A stretch of DNA of 64,000 nt from Amblyomma americanum. Lineage: Eukaryota > Arthropoda > Arachnida > Ixodida > Ixodidae. The position numbers were made by a program, and so were the translations under genes. Below the pieces are notes generated by a model that was given only the letters and a program-made list of their open reading frames with translations, ran no database searches and was not told the origin of the DNA. The stretch lies in the NCBI RefSeq assembly GCF_052857255.1, contig NW_027526484.1:1771501-1835500 (forward strand), given 5' to 3'. Of this stretch, positions 23,700-34,619 are shown in pieces. Numbering within the stretch: the first letter of the stretch is position 1; each line of letters starts with the position of its first letter.

Positions 23700-26520
23700 T
23701 GAATACCAGTACTTCTGAACAAATCGGTCCGCTTTACGTTGATATTTAGTAAAGCGGTGCCACTGGGAAGTAGACGTAAACCCGTGTTTGATTGCAATGC
23801 ACGCTTGTGTCGATCCAGTTGTATCCAATATATAGCCCTCTGCGGTAGTACCAGTTTGAGAAAAGATAAAAAGTTGTCCATCCTGTTGTCTCACCGCGTT
23901 CTCGCGTGCATTTTCATTCTGAACCATAGATGGCTCAATCACTCCAATAACTTGGAATTGACGAATAAAGCAAGGAATGCGCCAAAATTCCGTACTAAAC
24001 CAAGGCCACCACCTGATCCCATCTCTGTAGAGTCCCAGGTTCAGTCGATAGACGTGTCTACATTTCTCTGCCAGAGTGACAGTACACAACCTGTAGGCAA
24101 ACGACATTTTCGCTTTCCAGGGACTGCTTGAGAAGGATGCAGGGAGGAAGGTTACACATCGGGAATGTGGACGCTGTCTGTTTACCGTAGGTGAACTCCT
24201 AAAGCGCCCTTATTTTTTCAATTACGTCCAAATGCCAGGGGTCCGGGTTCAGATCCACTCTTTGGCGACACGCGAGCAACATCGATTAGGCTTGCATGTG
24301 CTTTTTTGCGCATTTGAGCGCTTTTAACAAAACACTGTTATTAGAAGGATGGTAATTTTGGCTCGGGGGCGAAATATTTTGAAGGAACTTACTGTAACGT
24401 ACAACACGCAGTGGAGGAGAAAACAACTTGGCATCATTTCAGGTCTTTACGCTGGGATATTGTACCTCGCCCTGCTCCATGAAGAACAAAGGATTTGCTC
24501 GCAAGGACACTGTCTTTGTGTAGTAATGAATCGCGTGCGGAGTTGGAAGTGCATTGTGGTTATTTTCGAGCAGACTACTTGGACACGTTTTGACGCTTGC
24601 GCATTCCATGCCTTCAGCTGACATTCATGTAGATCTTAGCACGGAGGGTTTTGGGGAACGAGCTAAGTAAATATACGACTGTTTCATTTCTCGACACGAG
24701 AAGCAGAAAGCAATATAAAACGTATCTTACTTCATGAATTCTCGGTTTAAATTCTAATAGCAATTGTGCAGGGTGCCATCCAACCTCTCAGCAAAAATTA
24801 AAGAAACTTTTTACACGCGTATGTGGCTACCCGAGCAGCAGGAGAGTAGCGAATTATTCCCCAGATACCGCTACTTTTTTAAATCATTTCCCAGCCTTGT
24901 TTAGTTTCGCGTCTTTCTGCACTTGCTGAAAGGCCCCTCCGCCAGTTCTGGTGTGCTCTGAATTTCTATAAGCGTACTGCACTGGATGACGATGCTCGAG
25001 ACGGCAAATTTAAAAAGCGTAGTCTGTGTCGGTAGCTCCGTGTGATATCAGCAGAAACCTGCGCAAGCTTTTAAAAGTAATCGCGGCCTGTAAACTGGTA
25101 ATAAAATATATTTTTAGTGCAATTATGTTCGCAGAGCGCTTTCATGGTACCGAAATTCTTCGTTTCAATATTTAAAGTAAATGCGCATTGAACGAATTTG
25201 TTTTGTTTTTTGTGAAATTATTGAAAGAATTGGCAATAAAGGGTCTCTTAGGCGCTTTTTATGAGCATACCGTAAATAAACTCGCCCTCGCGTTACCTCG
25301 TGTTGTGACAAATATTTAGGCTAATAGTGTGCCTCCATAAGCAGCTCAGAAATCAAAGTTATGCTCGAAAGTGACTTTCGTATTCTTTCGACTTTTGACA
25401 CTTGAGCCATTTACGTTAGCGTGTCTACATGGATATTTTTCAAAAGAGCAATTCGTACGGCACCTTCAGACGTTTCATGAGCCTCACGCCGCGATCTTGC
25501 AATGCAGCAGCCGCGCAATACAAATTACCTAGCAAAATAAACAAACGCCGACATAATCACGCTGACGATGGCTGTTTGCTAGGTGAGGCTGGTGGCGAGG
25601 CACCCACAGCCTTGAGCGGGCTAGAAATCACGAGAGTACGGGAAAGGTGCGAAGACGGCGAAGGAGATATTTCGATTTCCCAAGCGCCGCTTCTCTGAAA
25701 AGCACCATGAAGCAGTGTCGTTCCAAATCGAATGAACACTTCTTAAAGGACTATACACACCTAATTTTAATGCGTGTTTTCCTCTTCCAAATGATGCTTT
25801 TCACCTTAGAATACGTGGATCACCACGTGGATTTCGCCTACGAACGCTAAATATTATGTAATTGAATTTCTTCTTTTATGCTGTTTCACTCTGGGTTTCA
25901 TCAGCCGAATGATGGCTGTGACGTGCAGTTGATGTTTAGGTCACCTGACGCAGAAATAAACGCCTATATTAATGGTGACACAGAGTTTTAGCTCACTACA
26001 AGACCTAAATTAGCCTGCTTCAATAGCTAGAATTACAACAGTCTATGTATCAGCAGTTGCATTGCATTTTTTGTGCTTCACGTGACCTAAACATCCACTA
26101 CAGGCCACAGCTATCGTTGGGCTTATGAAACCCAAAGCTAAATAGCATTGAAGGAACGGAACGTAACCGGTGGGTAGCGGCAGAAAGAAAGAAAACGTTT
26201 ATTGCTGGGTGTTACTGGCTTTATAAAGACCGCAAAGGTCGCATGACTGGACATGATACGCGGCTCGTGTGAAACAGGATTTGCTCATGCTATGCATCAG
26301 CCTGCGTGCTTGATAACACATCACACGTACTTGATAATAGTACAAGCATCAAGAAGAAATTCAATATAAATTATTTAGCGGTCGTAGGCGAATACCACGA
26401 GGCGGCCCGTGTATACCAATGTCTAACGCGTTGTTTGAAAGATGAAAACACGAAAGCAAAAATTTGGAGTCTGTAGTCCTACAAAAATTAGTTCATTGTT
26501 AGTGTCGCCGTCATTTAATT
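23700..26520. other. Intron DNA without recognised feature
   Basis: AT-rich, with short unrelated open frames on both strands. Nothing beyond the homology to unit 1 at its left edge is supported. Confidence 0.4.
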
Positions 26521-26524
26521 TGTC

Positions 26525-26840
26525 TTCCTTTTTGTAGACTACACTGGTACTAAATCTCACCAACTCTCCCAGGCATCTTTCATTCTAGCGCATATTTTTA
26601 TTCCAGGCAACCCTCTAGGATATCAAAAAGCAAGGAAATAAAAACCTTTCAAGGAGTGATCGTCTATGTGTTGCGGGGTTGTAAGCTTAAAGCAATAAGA
26701 AAAAAGAAGAAAGGGTGGGGTGGATTAGCAAGTAGGTACTTGGCGTATCTCGTCGCGTGCAGCTGATGTGAAACACGTATTTGCGGCCTTCGAAGGTAAC
26801 CATGGCCACTCAGGTTATCACTGCAGGCAGCAGCGCGGCC
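26525..26840 (+). repeat. Direct repeat, left copy flanking the (CTGT)n tract
   Basis: Shared words with 27775-28090 include CACTGGTA, CAACTCTCCCAG, TATTCCAGGCA-C, CGTATCT-GT and GCCACTCAGG, in the same order. The pair brackets the microsatellite. Confidence 0.6.
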
Positions 26841-27088
26841 ACGCACCGGCGGCAGCCTAGCCAATCACTTGCAGCACGAATGAATGCAGCTGCCTGGAGA
26901 GGTAAATAAAGTAACGAAAGAAACAAATGACGACATGATTACCCGACTATGACGCCTCAGTAGGGTAGTCTGGTATAGAAGCTCGATAGCCAAACACGAG
27001 AGGAGGAGAGAAGGAGCGAAGAGGGCATTTCGATTCCCCATAACACAGCGTTGGATCCGCTTGTTTTGGATTTTGGAGTGCGAATTCC

Positions 27089-27772
<684 letters not shown>

Positions 27773-27774
27773 TT

Positions 27775-28090
27775 CTGCGCACTACAGTGGTAATAAAGGT
27801 CACAAACTCTCCCAGCTATCTGTCATTTTGATGCGTACTGTTATCCCAGGCAGCCACTATAGGAGGCCTGTAAGCAGGGAAGTAAGCAAATGTATTGCAC
27901 TAGTGTTCATCTGTGCGCTGTAAATCTGCAAAATTTGTATCCTTTTTATTGAATAAAGAAAACGAAGGAGGAGCGGGATGGATTACGAAGCAGTTTTTCA
28001 GCGTATCTTGTTAAACGCAGCTCATGTTAAGCACGGATTTGCGGCATTCGGAGGTAGAAATTGCCACTCAGGCTATTACTACAGGCCCCG
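27775..28090 (+). repeat. Direct repeat, right copy flanking the (CTGT)n tract
   Basis: See the left copy at 26525-26840. Both are in the same orientation and diverged, so the flanking sequence was duplicated around the microsatellite, or the repeat itself carries the tract. Confidence 0.6.
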
Positions 28091-28341
28091 CAAACTGCGT
28101 CATATGGGCCACATATACGGCCCACGGAGTCGTTTCTACTGATCCGCTGCTGGTAACAACCCCCAAGCAGGAGTCCGGCCCTTGCTCGCCGCGACCACGC
28201 GGCATCGTCTAGCGCATGGGTTGCGCGGCATCTCTTATCGTTGATTCCTCTCCATTTATACTGGGTCATGTAAACTGAGATGTGTCCGTTCTGTGTCCGT
28301 TCATTCGCACTGATCGTACCTGCAACCATAGCTCTTGATGT

Positions 28342-28605
28342 GGTGATGATAATGATAAATTTTTATGGCGCAAAGGCAGCTTTGGCCAAAGAGCGCCATT
28401 GCACAAGGTAGTTTTTCATTGCACAAGGTGGGGTCAAAGACCCAGTTCCCAAGCATTTCACCCTAAAGAAGCCGAGCCCCAGGCAGGGGATAGCGTTTAC
28501 CCATTGTATCACCGGTGACTACCCGGCGGCACTGGGGATCGAGCCCCGCACCTCGCGCATGCGAGGCGGATGCCCAAACCACTAGGCCAACGCTACGGTA
28601 ACTGA
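28342..28605 (-). repeat. tRNA-derived SINE, second family
   Basis: The minus strand starts with a tRNA-like head: A-box-like TTGGCCTAGTGG and B-box GGCTCGATCCCC. A body and a GATGATGATAATG-type 3' tail (plus-strand reading) follow. CTTGATGT flanks it at 28334-28341 and 28606-28613. The sequence differs from Ruka throughout. Confidence 0.75.
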
Positions 28606-28834
28606 CTTGATGTACTTCAAGAATGAAGCACATCAACTTTGAACCGAGATGTTATATATCTGACGGCCACTTCATACCCTGGCTGAGTAGGGGCTGTTCA
28701 GGCTTGCAACCACAGTTCATTGAAATATCGAAATCCCGTCATTAGCTGCACTCTGCACATTAGCTGTCTGAACAGAGAGCTAATGTGTATAAAGCGGCTG
28801 AAGCACTTCATGTTTCCCTTTATGTTTATGTTCA

Positions 28835-28925
28835 CGCTTCCTAGGAAGTGGGGCGAAGAAGAACACGTATCAATAAGCAGGAACAAGGCATGAAAAGAAT
28901 CAGTGCTAAAAATAATGAGAGTTAT
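28835..28925 (-). pseudogene. Remnant of another acyltransferase 3 last exon
   Basis: On the minus strand the intron side (CAGTGCTAAAA, CTTGTTCCTGCTTATTGATA) matches the intron before exon 10 at about 20030-20080. It runs for about 25 bases into the exon (CGTGTTCTTCTTCG), then homology ends. The acceptor AG has been lost. Confidence 0.55.
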
Positions 28926-29628
28926 GATTGCGAACAAGAGCTCTGCTTGTCTTGAACAGATGCACAGCTTAAGGACGCCAGAAGTGTTGCACTATGCGGC
29001 TACGAAACAAACCTCCGTGGCTTGATTATACTTTCGGCAAAGATGTTTTATATAATTTTAGGAATGCCTACTCCCGATAGAAGGCTTGGACATTTTTGGT
29101 ATATTCTCTTGAATTCATCTCCTCCCGTGTTTACAACTTGGGCCTCTTAAGTGGAACTCTAAGGCTCTATCCAAGTTCTAAATATATTTAGGTTTCTTTG
29201 ACGTTTCCCGGAACCCCTCATATGACATTAGATCAGCGCTTCCCTCGTTAGCTTGCTATCAATTCCCTGTCGGCCGTGTTCGATTCTTCTGAAGTACTTT
29301 TTTTTATTTATAACGCAATTTTTTCCTCGTTAATCGGGTCGAAGTAGCCGCGCTCAACCTTACGATCGTGCGCTTTCCAGAGACTGTCATAGGAAGTCTT
29401 GATCTCAGATTGTATTGCGACAACGTTTGCTGCAAGAGAAAAACAATTGGTGTGAACCAGCCGCTAGCCCAGTGCTAGCCTCCAGCAGCGCTAAATGTAT
29501 AAAAACTAATTCCAGACAATGTTGGTTCGTCGCCGGAAGTATGTAATGCTTTGCCTGAAATGACCTCATCCTTTGTGGAACATATGATACGGGAGAGGAC
29601 AAAAGAAGGCAGTAACAATGAAACATAC

Positions 29629-29818
29629 CTCCTCGTCCTGTGTCACAGACGATAGTGACCCTCGACATAAGAATGGACCACAGAATCCGGTCGAAAAATG
29701 CCAGGAATAACTTCCCACATTCTGTAGTGGGCTCCTTGGCTTGGTACCAAGGAATCTTAATAAAGGTGCACAATAACCCGCACGCTATTGCTAACAACCA
29801 GGCCGCGGTCTCGCACGC
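29629..29818 (-). CDS. NRF-6-like acyltransferase 3, exon 8
   Basis: Acceptor CTCTTCCAG precedes 29818 and donor GGAG|GTATG follows 29629; the exon is 190 bp. It begins in phase 0 and leaves one base, as exon 9 requires. It reads ETAAWLLAIACGLLCTFIK, IPWYQAKEPTTECGKLFL, AFFDRILWSILMSRVTIVC and DTGRG. WLLAIACG, LWSI and TGRGG are family landmarks around two membrane segments. There are no lesions. It follows exon 7 across an intron holding a non-LTR element and a complete Ty3/gypsy element. Confidence 0.8.
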
Positions 29819-30599
29819 CTGGAAGAGACAGTTTTACATGGACATAAGTTGCAAACGTTCATTGCAAAAGGCGGAAATTTCGGTAAACTGTTACAGGGGA
29901 CACCGGAAGCACATCGTTTCAGGCACAGAAAGAAAAGGTGCCTGTGCAGCAGGTGTGGCGCTTAAATTTACATGATGAGTGCTCGCTTCACACTGCTGGG
30001 AGAGGTTTTCGTTATGGCATCATTTTGAGTATGGAACTGATGATGTTTTTAGGTAAGGGTGAAATAACGTTATTTCTTCAAGTGAATACAACCAATGCTG
30101 GAGCATCGGCTTTCCCTTAGCTCCGTTACCATCTACATAATTAATTAGTTTTCTTGTATATTTGTTTATAGGCACCGCACTAAACTCCGTGGCACGTTTC
30201 GAGACCAGGGCCTTCACGGAGGGCTTTTTACTGGGAAATACTGGGCCGGAGACTTGGAAGGCTCTCGAGCCAAAGCACGCGTCTCATAGCTCCACGTATC
30301 TTGGCTGGCAGGGGTAATTAATAGTGCTCCTGACTTGCTTATGTATTATCATCTGTTTTCCGCCTACATCATTGCCGCTTACAATCTTCTTTCTGCTCTT
30401 CCTCTTTTGCTCATTGCAAAGTAGAAGGCCAGATAATTATCCCTTAGGCCACCCTCACTGTCTTCCTGTAAATAAGGCTTCTCTCTTGCGCTGAAATGAT
30501 TGATTAGAGTGGGTGTTAAGTTACATTCAGACATTTGACGGTCAGACTTCCTTCATTTGTCTGATAGCGGTATAGCCACACCAAAAACCAATATTATTA
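29819..30599. other. Intron DNA without recognised feature
   Basis: No motif-bearing frame or repeat boundary is visible between exon 8 and the non-LTR element. Confidence 0.4.
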
Positions 30600-32485
30600 T
30601 GATGCTGAGCTTCGAGATCACTCAGAAGATCTGATTATTTACTAACGAATAAATTACCGCAATTCCTCATTAACCAACCCGGGACTTCTTGATTATGGAC
30701 ACCATTAAAATGGATTCTGTTGGCATCGAAAAAATAATTGAACAGCTGAAGATGCCATCATCATGCGGAGTGGATGACATCAACTCGAAACTTTTGAAAA
30801 GTACCAAAGTGTATAGTGCTATTATTTTTGCTGAACTGTTTCAACAATCTCTTCAGTCTGGCTCTGTCCCTAGCGACTGGAAGGTGGGCAAGGTGCTTCC
30901 CCTGCACAAGGCTGGGGACAAACATTCTCCTAATAATTGTCCGCCCATTTCACGTGTTAGCATCCCTTGTAAGATCATGAACATGTCGTCTGCTCTCACC
31001 TTGCCTATTTTCTTGAGTCAAATTCTTTTTTCAGCCATCGCCAACACGGGTTTCGTAAACCATTATCATGCGAGACGCAGCTTCTATTCTTTACACAGGA
31101 TGTTCATTTCATTCTTGACCGGGGTTCTATGGCTGACTGTATATTCCTGATTTCTCCAATGCCTTTGACAAAGTTTCTCACCAATTACTATTTTTCAGAT
31201 TAAATAATATCAACCTCTACCATAACATCATTTCGTCGCTTCAGTCTTTCCTCGCTAATCGTTCTCAATACGTGACTGCTAATAAATCCAAATCTCCTTC
31301 CTCTCCAGTGGGCTCAGGTGTTCCCCAAGGTTCTCTACAAGGGCCCCTATTTTTTAACATTTATAATCATGGCTTGCCTAACAACATTGCTTCTTCCGTA
31401 TGTCTTTTTGCTGACGATTGTGTTATTTACGGTGATATTAACAGTGACTCTGACACTTCTGTCCTTCGATCTGATATTAACCAAGTTTCGTAATGGTGTA
31501 AATTATGGCTCATGGAAATTAATATTAATAAGTGTAAACATATGCGTGTTCCTCGACGTAACACTGGAATAGACACTTACGACCTCAATAATGCTCCTCT
31601 TGAAGCTGTGCCTTCATATAAGTACCTTGGTTTGCACATAACTTCTAATCTTTCTTGGACTCTGCATGTGGAATTTATTACTAACAATTCTAACCGCATG
31701 TTGGGGCACCTGCGTAGAAACTTCTTCCTTTCTTGTACTTAAATAATATTGCTCCTTCATAAAACACTTGTTCGGCCTAAATAGGAATATGCAACAACTG
31801 TCTGGGACCCAGCCCTGTTATCATTAGCATCTGAACACGAATCTGTTCAAAACCGTGCTTCACGTTTCATGCTTTCAAATTATCGCCGTATCTCCAGTGT
31901 TATTATTATGAAAACTACCTTATCATTGCCACCGCATTCATTCCGCAGAAAAATTTCTCGCTTATGCCTATTTCTTAAGATATATCACTACAATCCTGTC
32001 GTTAAGAGCCGGCTACTAACTACACCTACATGTTTCAGGCCGCATTGATAACCTTCGCAAAGTAAGTGTTCCGTGATGCCATACTAAACACACTTTTTTC
32101 TTATTTTGTCCACAACACTTCCGACAGTTGGAACCACCTTCCCAGACACGTTGTCGATACTACTGACCCAAGCTCCTTTAAGACTGCCCTGTGCAATCTC
32201 TATTTTAAATTTTGGTAAATTTTATTTTGCGTTCGTTTTTGCTGTCTTATTGCTGTCTGCCGGAAATGTTTTCCTTTTTTGGGGGGGTTTGTAATTTTTT
32301 CCCCTTAGCCTTCTTTTGCCTCATTTTTAGTGTTTTGTTTTGTTCATTTTTCGCCGCGTTATCATTTCTTCTATTTATGTTTCTGCTGCACTGTATTTTA
32401 TTCAATGTATGTCTTTCCCACCCCCCTCTTTAATGCCTTTGGGCCCTGAAGGTATTTGAATATATATATATATATATATATATAT
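30600..32485 (+). mobile_element. Non-LTR retrotransposon (CR1/jockey-like), 5'-truncated
   Basis: RT blocks run in order in shifting frames: SSCGVDDINSKLLKSTKV near 30755, DWKVGKVLPLHKAGDKH near 30877, DFSNAFDKVSHQLL-like near 31150, SGVPQGSLQGPLFFNIY near 31315, the catalytic LFADDCVIYGD near 31405, and SYKYLGLHITSNLSW near 31616. Stops and frameshifts show it is dead. The 5' endonuclease is missing, as usual for truncated LINE insertions. The 3' tail ends GGGCCCTGAAGGTATTTGAA and runs into TA repeats. The other side of the tail (AATAAATAAATAA) reappears at 37992-38010 after the inserted LTR element. Confidence 0.85.
32459..32485. repeat. (TA)n, left side of Ty3/gypsy insertion
   Basis: About 27 bp of TA lie directly before the 5' LTR. 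With 37933-37991 it forms the interrupted target microsatellite in the LINE tail. Confidence 0.9.
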
Positions 32486-32691
32486 TGCTACGCTACTAAC
32501 TACTCTAGTGGCGCCATACAGCGGCTAAACTGCATTTCCTTGCAGTTGGGAAGCCTTGAGCCATCTCGGGGCTAGAAGCTTCGTCTTCTTCATCTCTCGT
32601 GCTGCCTGCTGCCTTGCGCGTTCCAACGTCTTGCGCGTCTAATTAAAGCAAGTAAACCAGCCCTGCTTACGCCAACCGTTTCTCAGTGACA
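32486..32691 (+). repeat. 5' LTR of Ty3/gypsy element 2
   Basis: 206 bp, TGCTACGC...CAGTGACA. It differs from the 3' LTR (37730-37932) by six substitutions and a 3-bp indel that I could count, about 97% identity. Confidence 0.93.
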
Positions 32692-32715
32692 TATTTGGTG
32701 GGGGTGCTGGGTAAC
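32692..32715 (+). promoter_or_regulatory. Putative primer-binding site of Ty3/gypsy element 2
   Basis: TGGTGGGGGTGCTGGGTAA starts four bases inside the LTR and matches the same position in element 1 with a few changes. The priming tRNA is not assigned. Confidence 0.5.
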
Positions 32716-32720
32716 GGCCC

Positions 32721-34079
32721 ATGTACGCTGACCTCGAGGACACCTTTGACGTCAGCTCTCAACGCGTGGCTACAACACCAGTCCACAAGGCGAGCCGCCG
32801 CCTGCGAGGCCTACAACCTGAGTTCGGCCAACTGACAGCGCCGGTAAGGGCCATGACATCCACCGCGGCTAGCCAGACAAGTTAGCACTCCGGGAGTGCC
32901 CCGCCATTTGTCCTTCACGCACCTCGATCGCCGCCACCGTTCCACGGGGACAGGTTCGAGGACGTCGAAGACTGGTTGGCCAGCTTTGACCGAGTGGCGG
33001 GTTTCAATGAGTGGGACGGCGAGCGCAAGCTGCGCAACGTCTACTTTGCGCTGCAGGACTCGGCCAAAACCTGGTTTGAGAACCACAAAGCTTCCTTTAC
33101 CACCTGGGAGGCTTTTCGTTGAGAGCTGCTAGCGACATTTACCAGCAGCGAAAGAAAAGAGAAAGCTAAAATCGCCCGGCGCTCGAGATCACAGCAGCCG
33201 AATGAGGGCGTCGCGATGTTCATCGAGGACATGACCCGGCTGTTCAATCGGGCCGACCCTGCTATGCCCGAAGCCCAGAAGGTACGCCACTTAATGCGTG
33301 GCGTAAAAGAGCAACTGTTTGCCGGACTGGTCCATGACCCGCCACGAACAGTGTCCGACTTCACCAAGGAGGCAATGAGTATCGAGCACTCTTTACAGGA
33401 ACGGGGCGCCCACTACGGACGTCAGGCTACTGTAGCAGCCGCTTCCCAGTCCCAGTACACGCCTACGTCGCTGCCCGCCGAGGACCTTCGGGAGCTTGTA
33501 AGAAGCCTGGTGCGCGAGGAACTGGCGAAACTTCGCTTTGAAGCTCCACAGGTCAGCGTCGCTGCCGTTACGGACGTGGTCCGCGAAGAAATCCGACGAG
33601 TTGTGCAGCCACCCCCCGCTCCACAACCGGCGCCCTCCGTTATGACGTACAGCGAGGCGCTACGAGGTCCCGGGCCAGTGATGCGAGCCTTTTCCCCCAT
33701 CGCTCCTGTGCAATACCTGCAGGAGCCAATCGCAACAGCACCCTCCGTGCCGCAGGAGTTCAGGCCCCCTGTGAGCAAACCGCACGTTTGGCGTACGCCA
33801 AACAATCGGCCGCTCTGTTACCACTGCGGAGAGCCTGGCCACATCCTCCGCCACTGCCCCTACCGCAGGATGGGTTTAAGGGGGTTTTCACCTGACGCAC
33901 TTCGACCACGCTACAGTGAAAGACCACGAGATATCGAACAGTACTTGGCTGAAAACGTGCAATCTTCGACCTCGCAGCGACGCCAGTCCCGATCGCTATC
34001 CCCAAGGCGGTTCTCTTCGCCCGGCCGCCCGACATACTCTGGCCAGTTCAGAGGTACGTCCCCACGTCGGGAAAACTGA
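32721..34079 (+). pseudogene. gag: Ty3/gypsy Gag, two in-frame stops
   Basis: From the ATG at 32721 one frame runs to the TGA at 34077 and is interrupted by TAG at 32883 and TGA at 33120. The rest aligns along its length with the Gag at 385-1722: [39 protein letters not shown], a CCHC knuckle CYHCGEPGHILRHC near 33819-33860, an Arg/Ser-rich tail and a C-terminal RREN. An internal ATG at 33216 opens the last 287 codons, lacking much of the capsid. Confidence 0.88.
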
Positions 34080-34610
34080 AGACGGCGTCCTCCGGGGGTA
34101 GGGCTGCCGCTACTGGACCGAGTCAAGAGCCTCCACCCGGCAGTTCGCCACGACGCTCCGCGCGACGACGACCTGACCCGACGACCTCGACGACGCGCTG
34201 CGACCGACTGGCCTCCGCCGAAATTCCGGTATCCGCCGACAACCATGACGTTACCACACTCGTGGATACCGGCGCCGATCGTGGATACCGGCGCCACTGT
34301 CTTGAGGAAGGTTCTGACCCCTTGGGCTGGGCCGCAGATCCGGACAGCTGGTAGCCACGTGGTAACTCCGATCGGTGTCTGCACTTCGCGAATCCAGATC
34401 CGCGGTGTTACTTCCCCTGGCTGCTTTGCTGTGTTACCAGAGTGCTCCAAAGACCTCATACTCGGTTTGGATTTCCTTCAAGAGTACGGTGCCGTTATCA
34501 ACCTCCAGGAGCTAATCGTGTCGTTTTCCACCCAAGGTCCTGTCGACGACGATACCGAGCCACGCAGGGATAAGTTATGCGTCGGTGACGACCACGTTTT
34601 GATCCCATAA
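34080..34610 (+). pseudogene. Ty3/gypsy protease region, damaged
   Basis: The active-site text LVDTGAD lies at 34259-34279. A 19-base unit carrying GTGGATACCGGCGCC is repeated head to tail (34262-34280, then from 34281), shifting the frame by one. The -1 frame leaving gag meets TAG at 34099, and the downstream frame meets TAA at 34608 before pol. C-terminal text (SHVVTPIGVCTSRIQI, LILGLDFLQEYGAVI) is typical retropepsin sequence. Confidence 0.75.
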
Positions 34611-34619
34611 AGATCCAGC

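Noticed and set aside
33911..34459. Minus-strand 182-codon frame opposite the Ty3/gypsy protease
   Set aside because: Antisense shadow of GC-rich gag-pol sequence.
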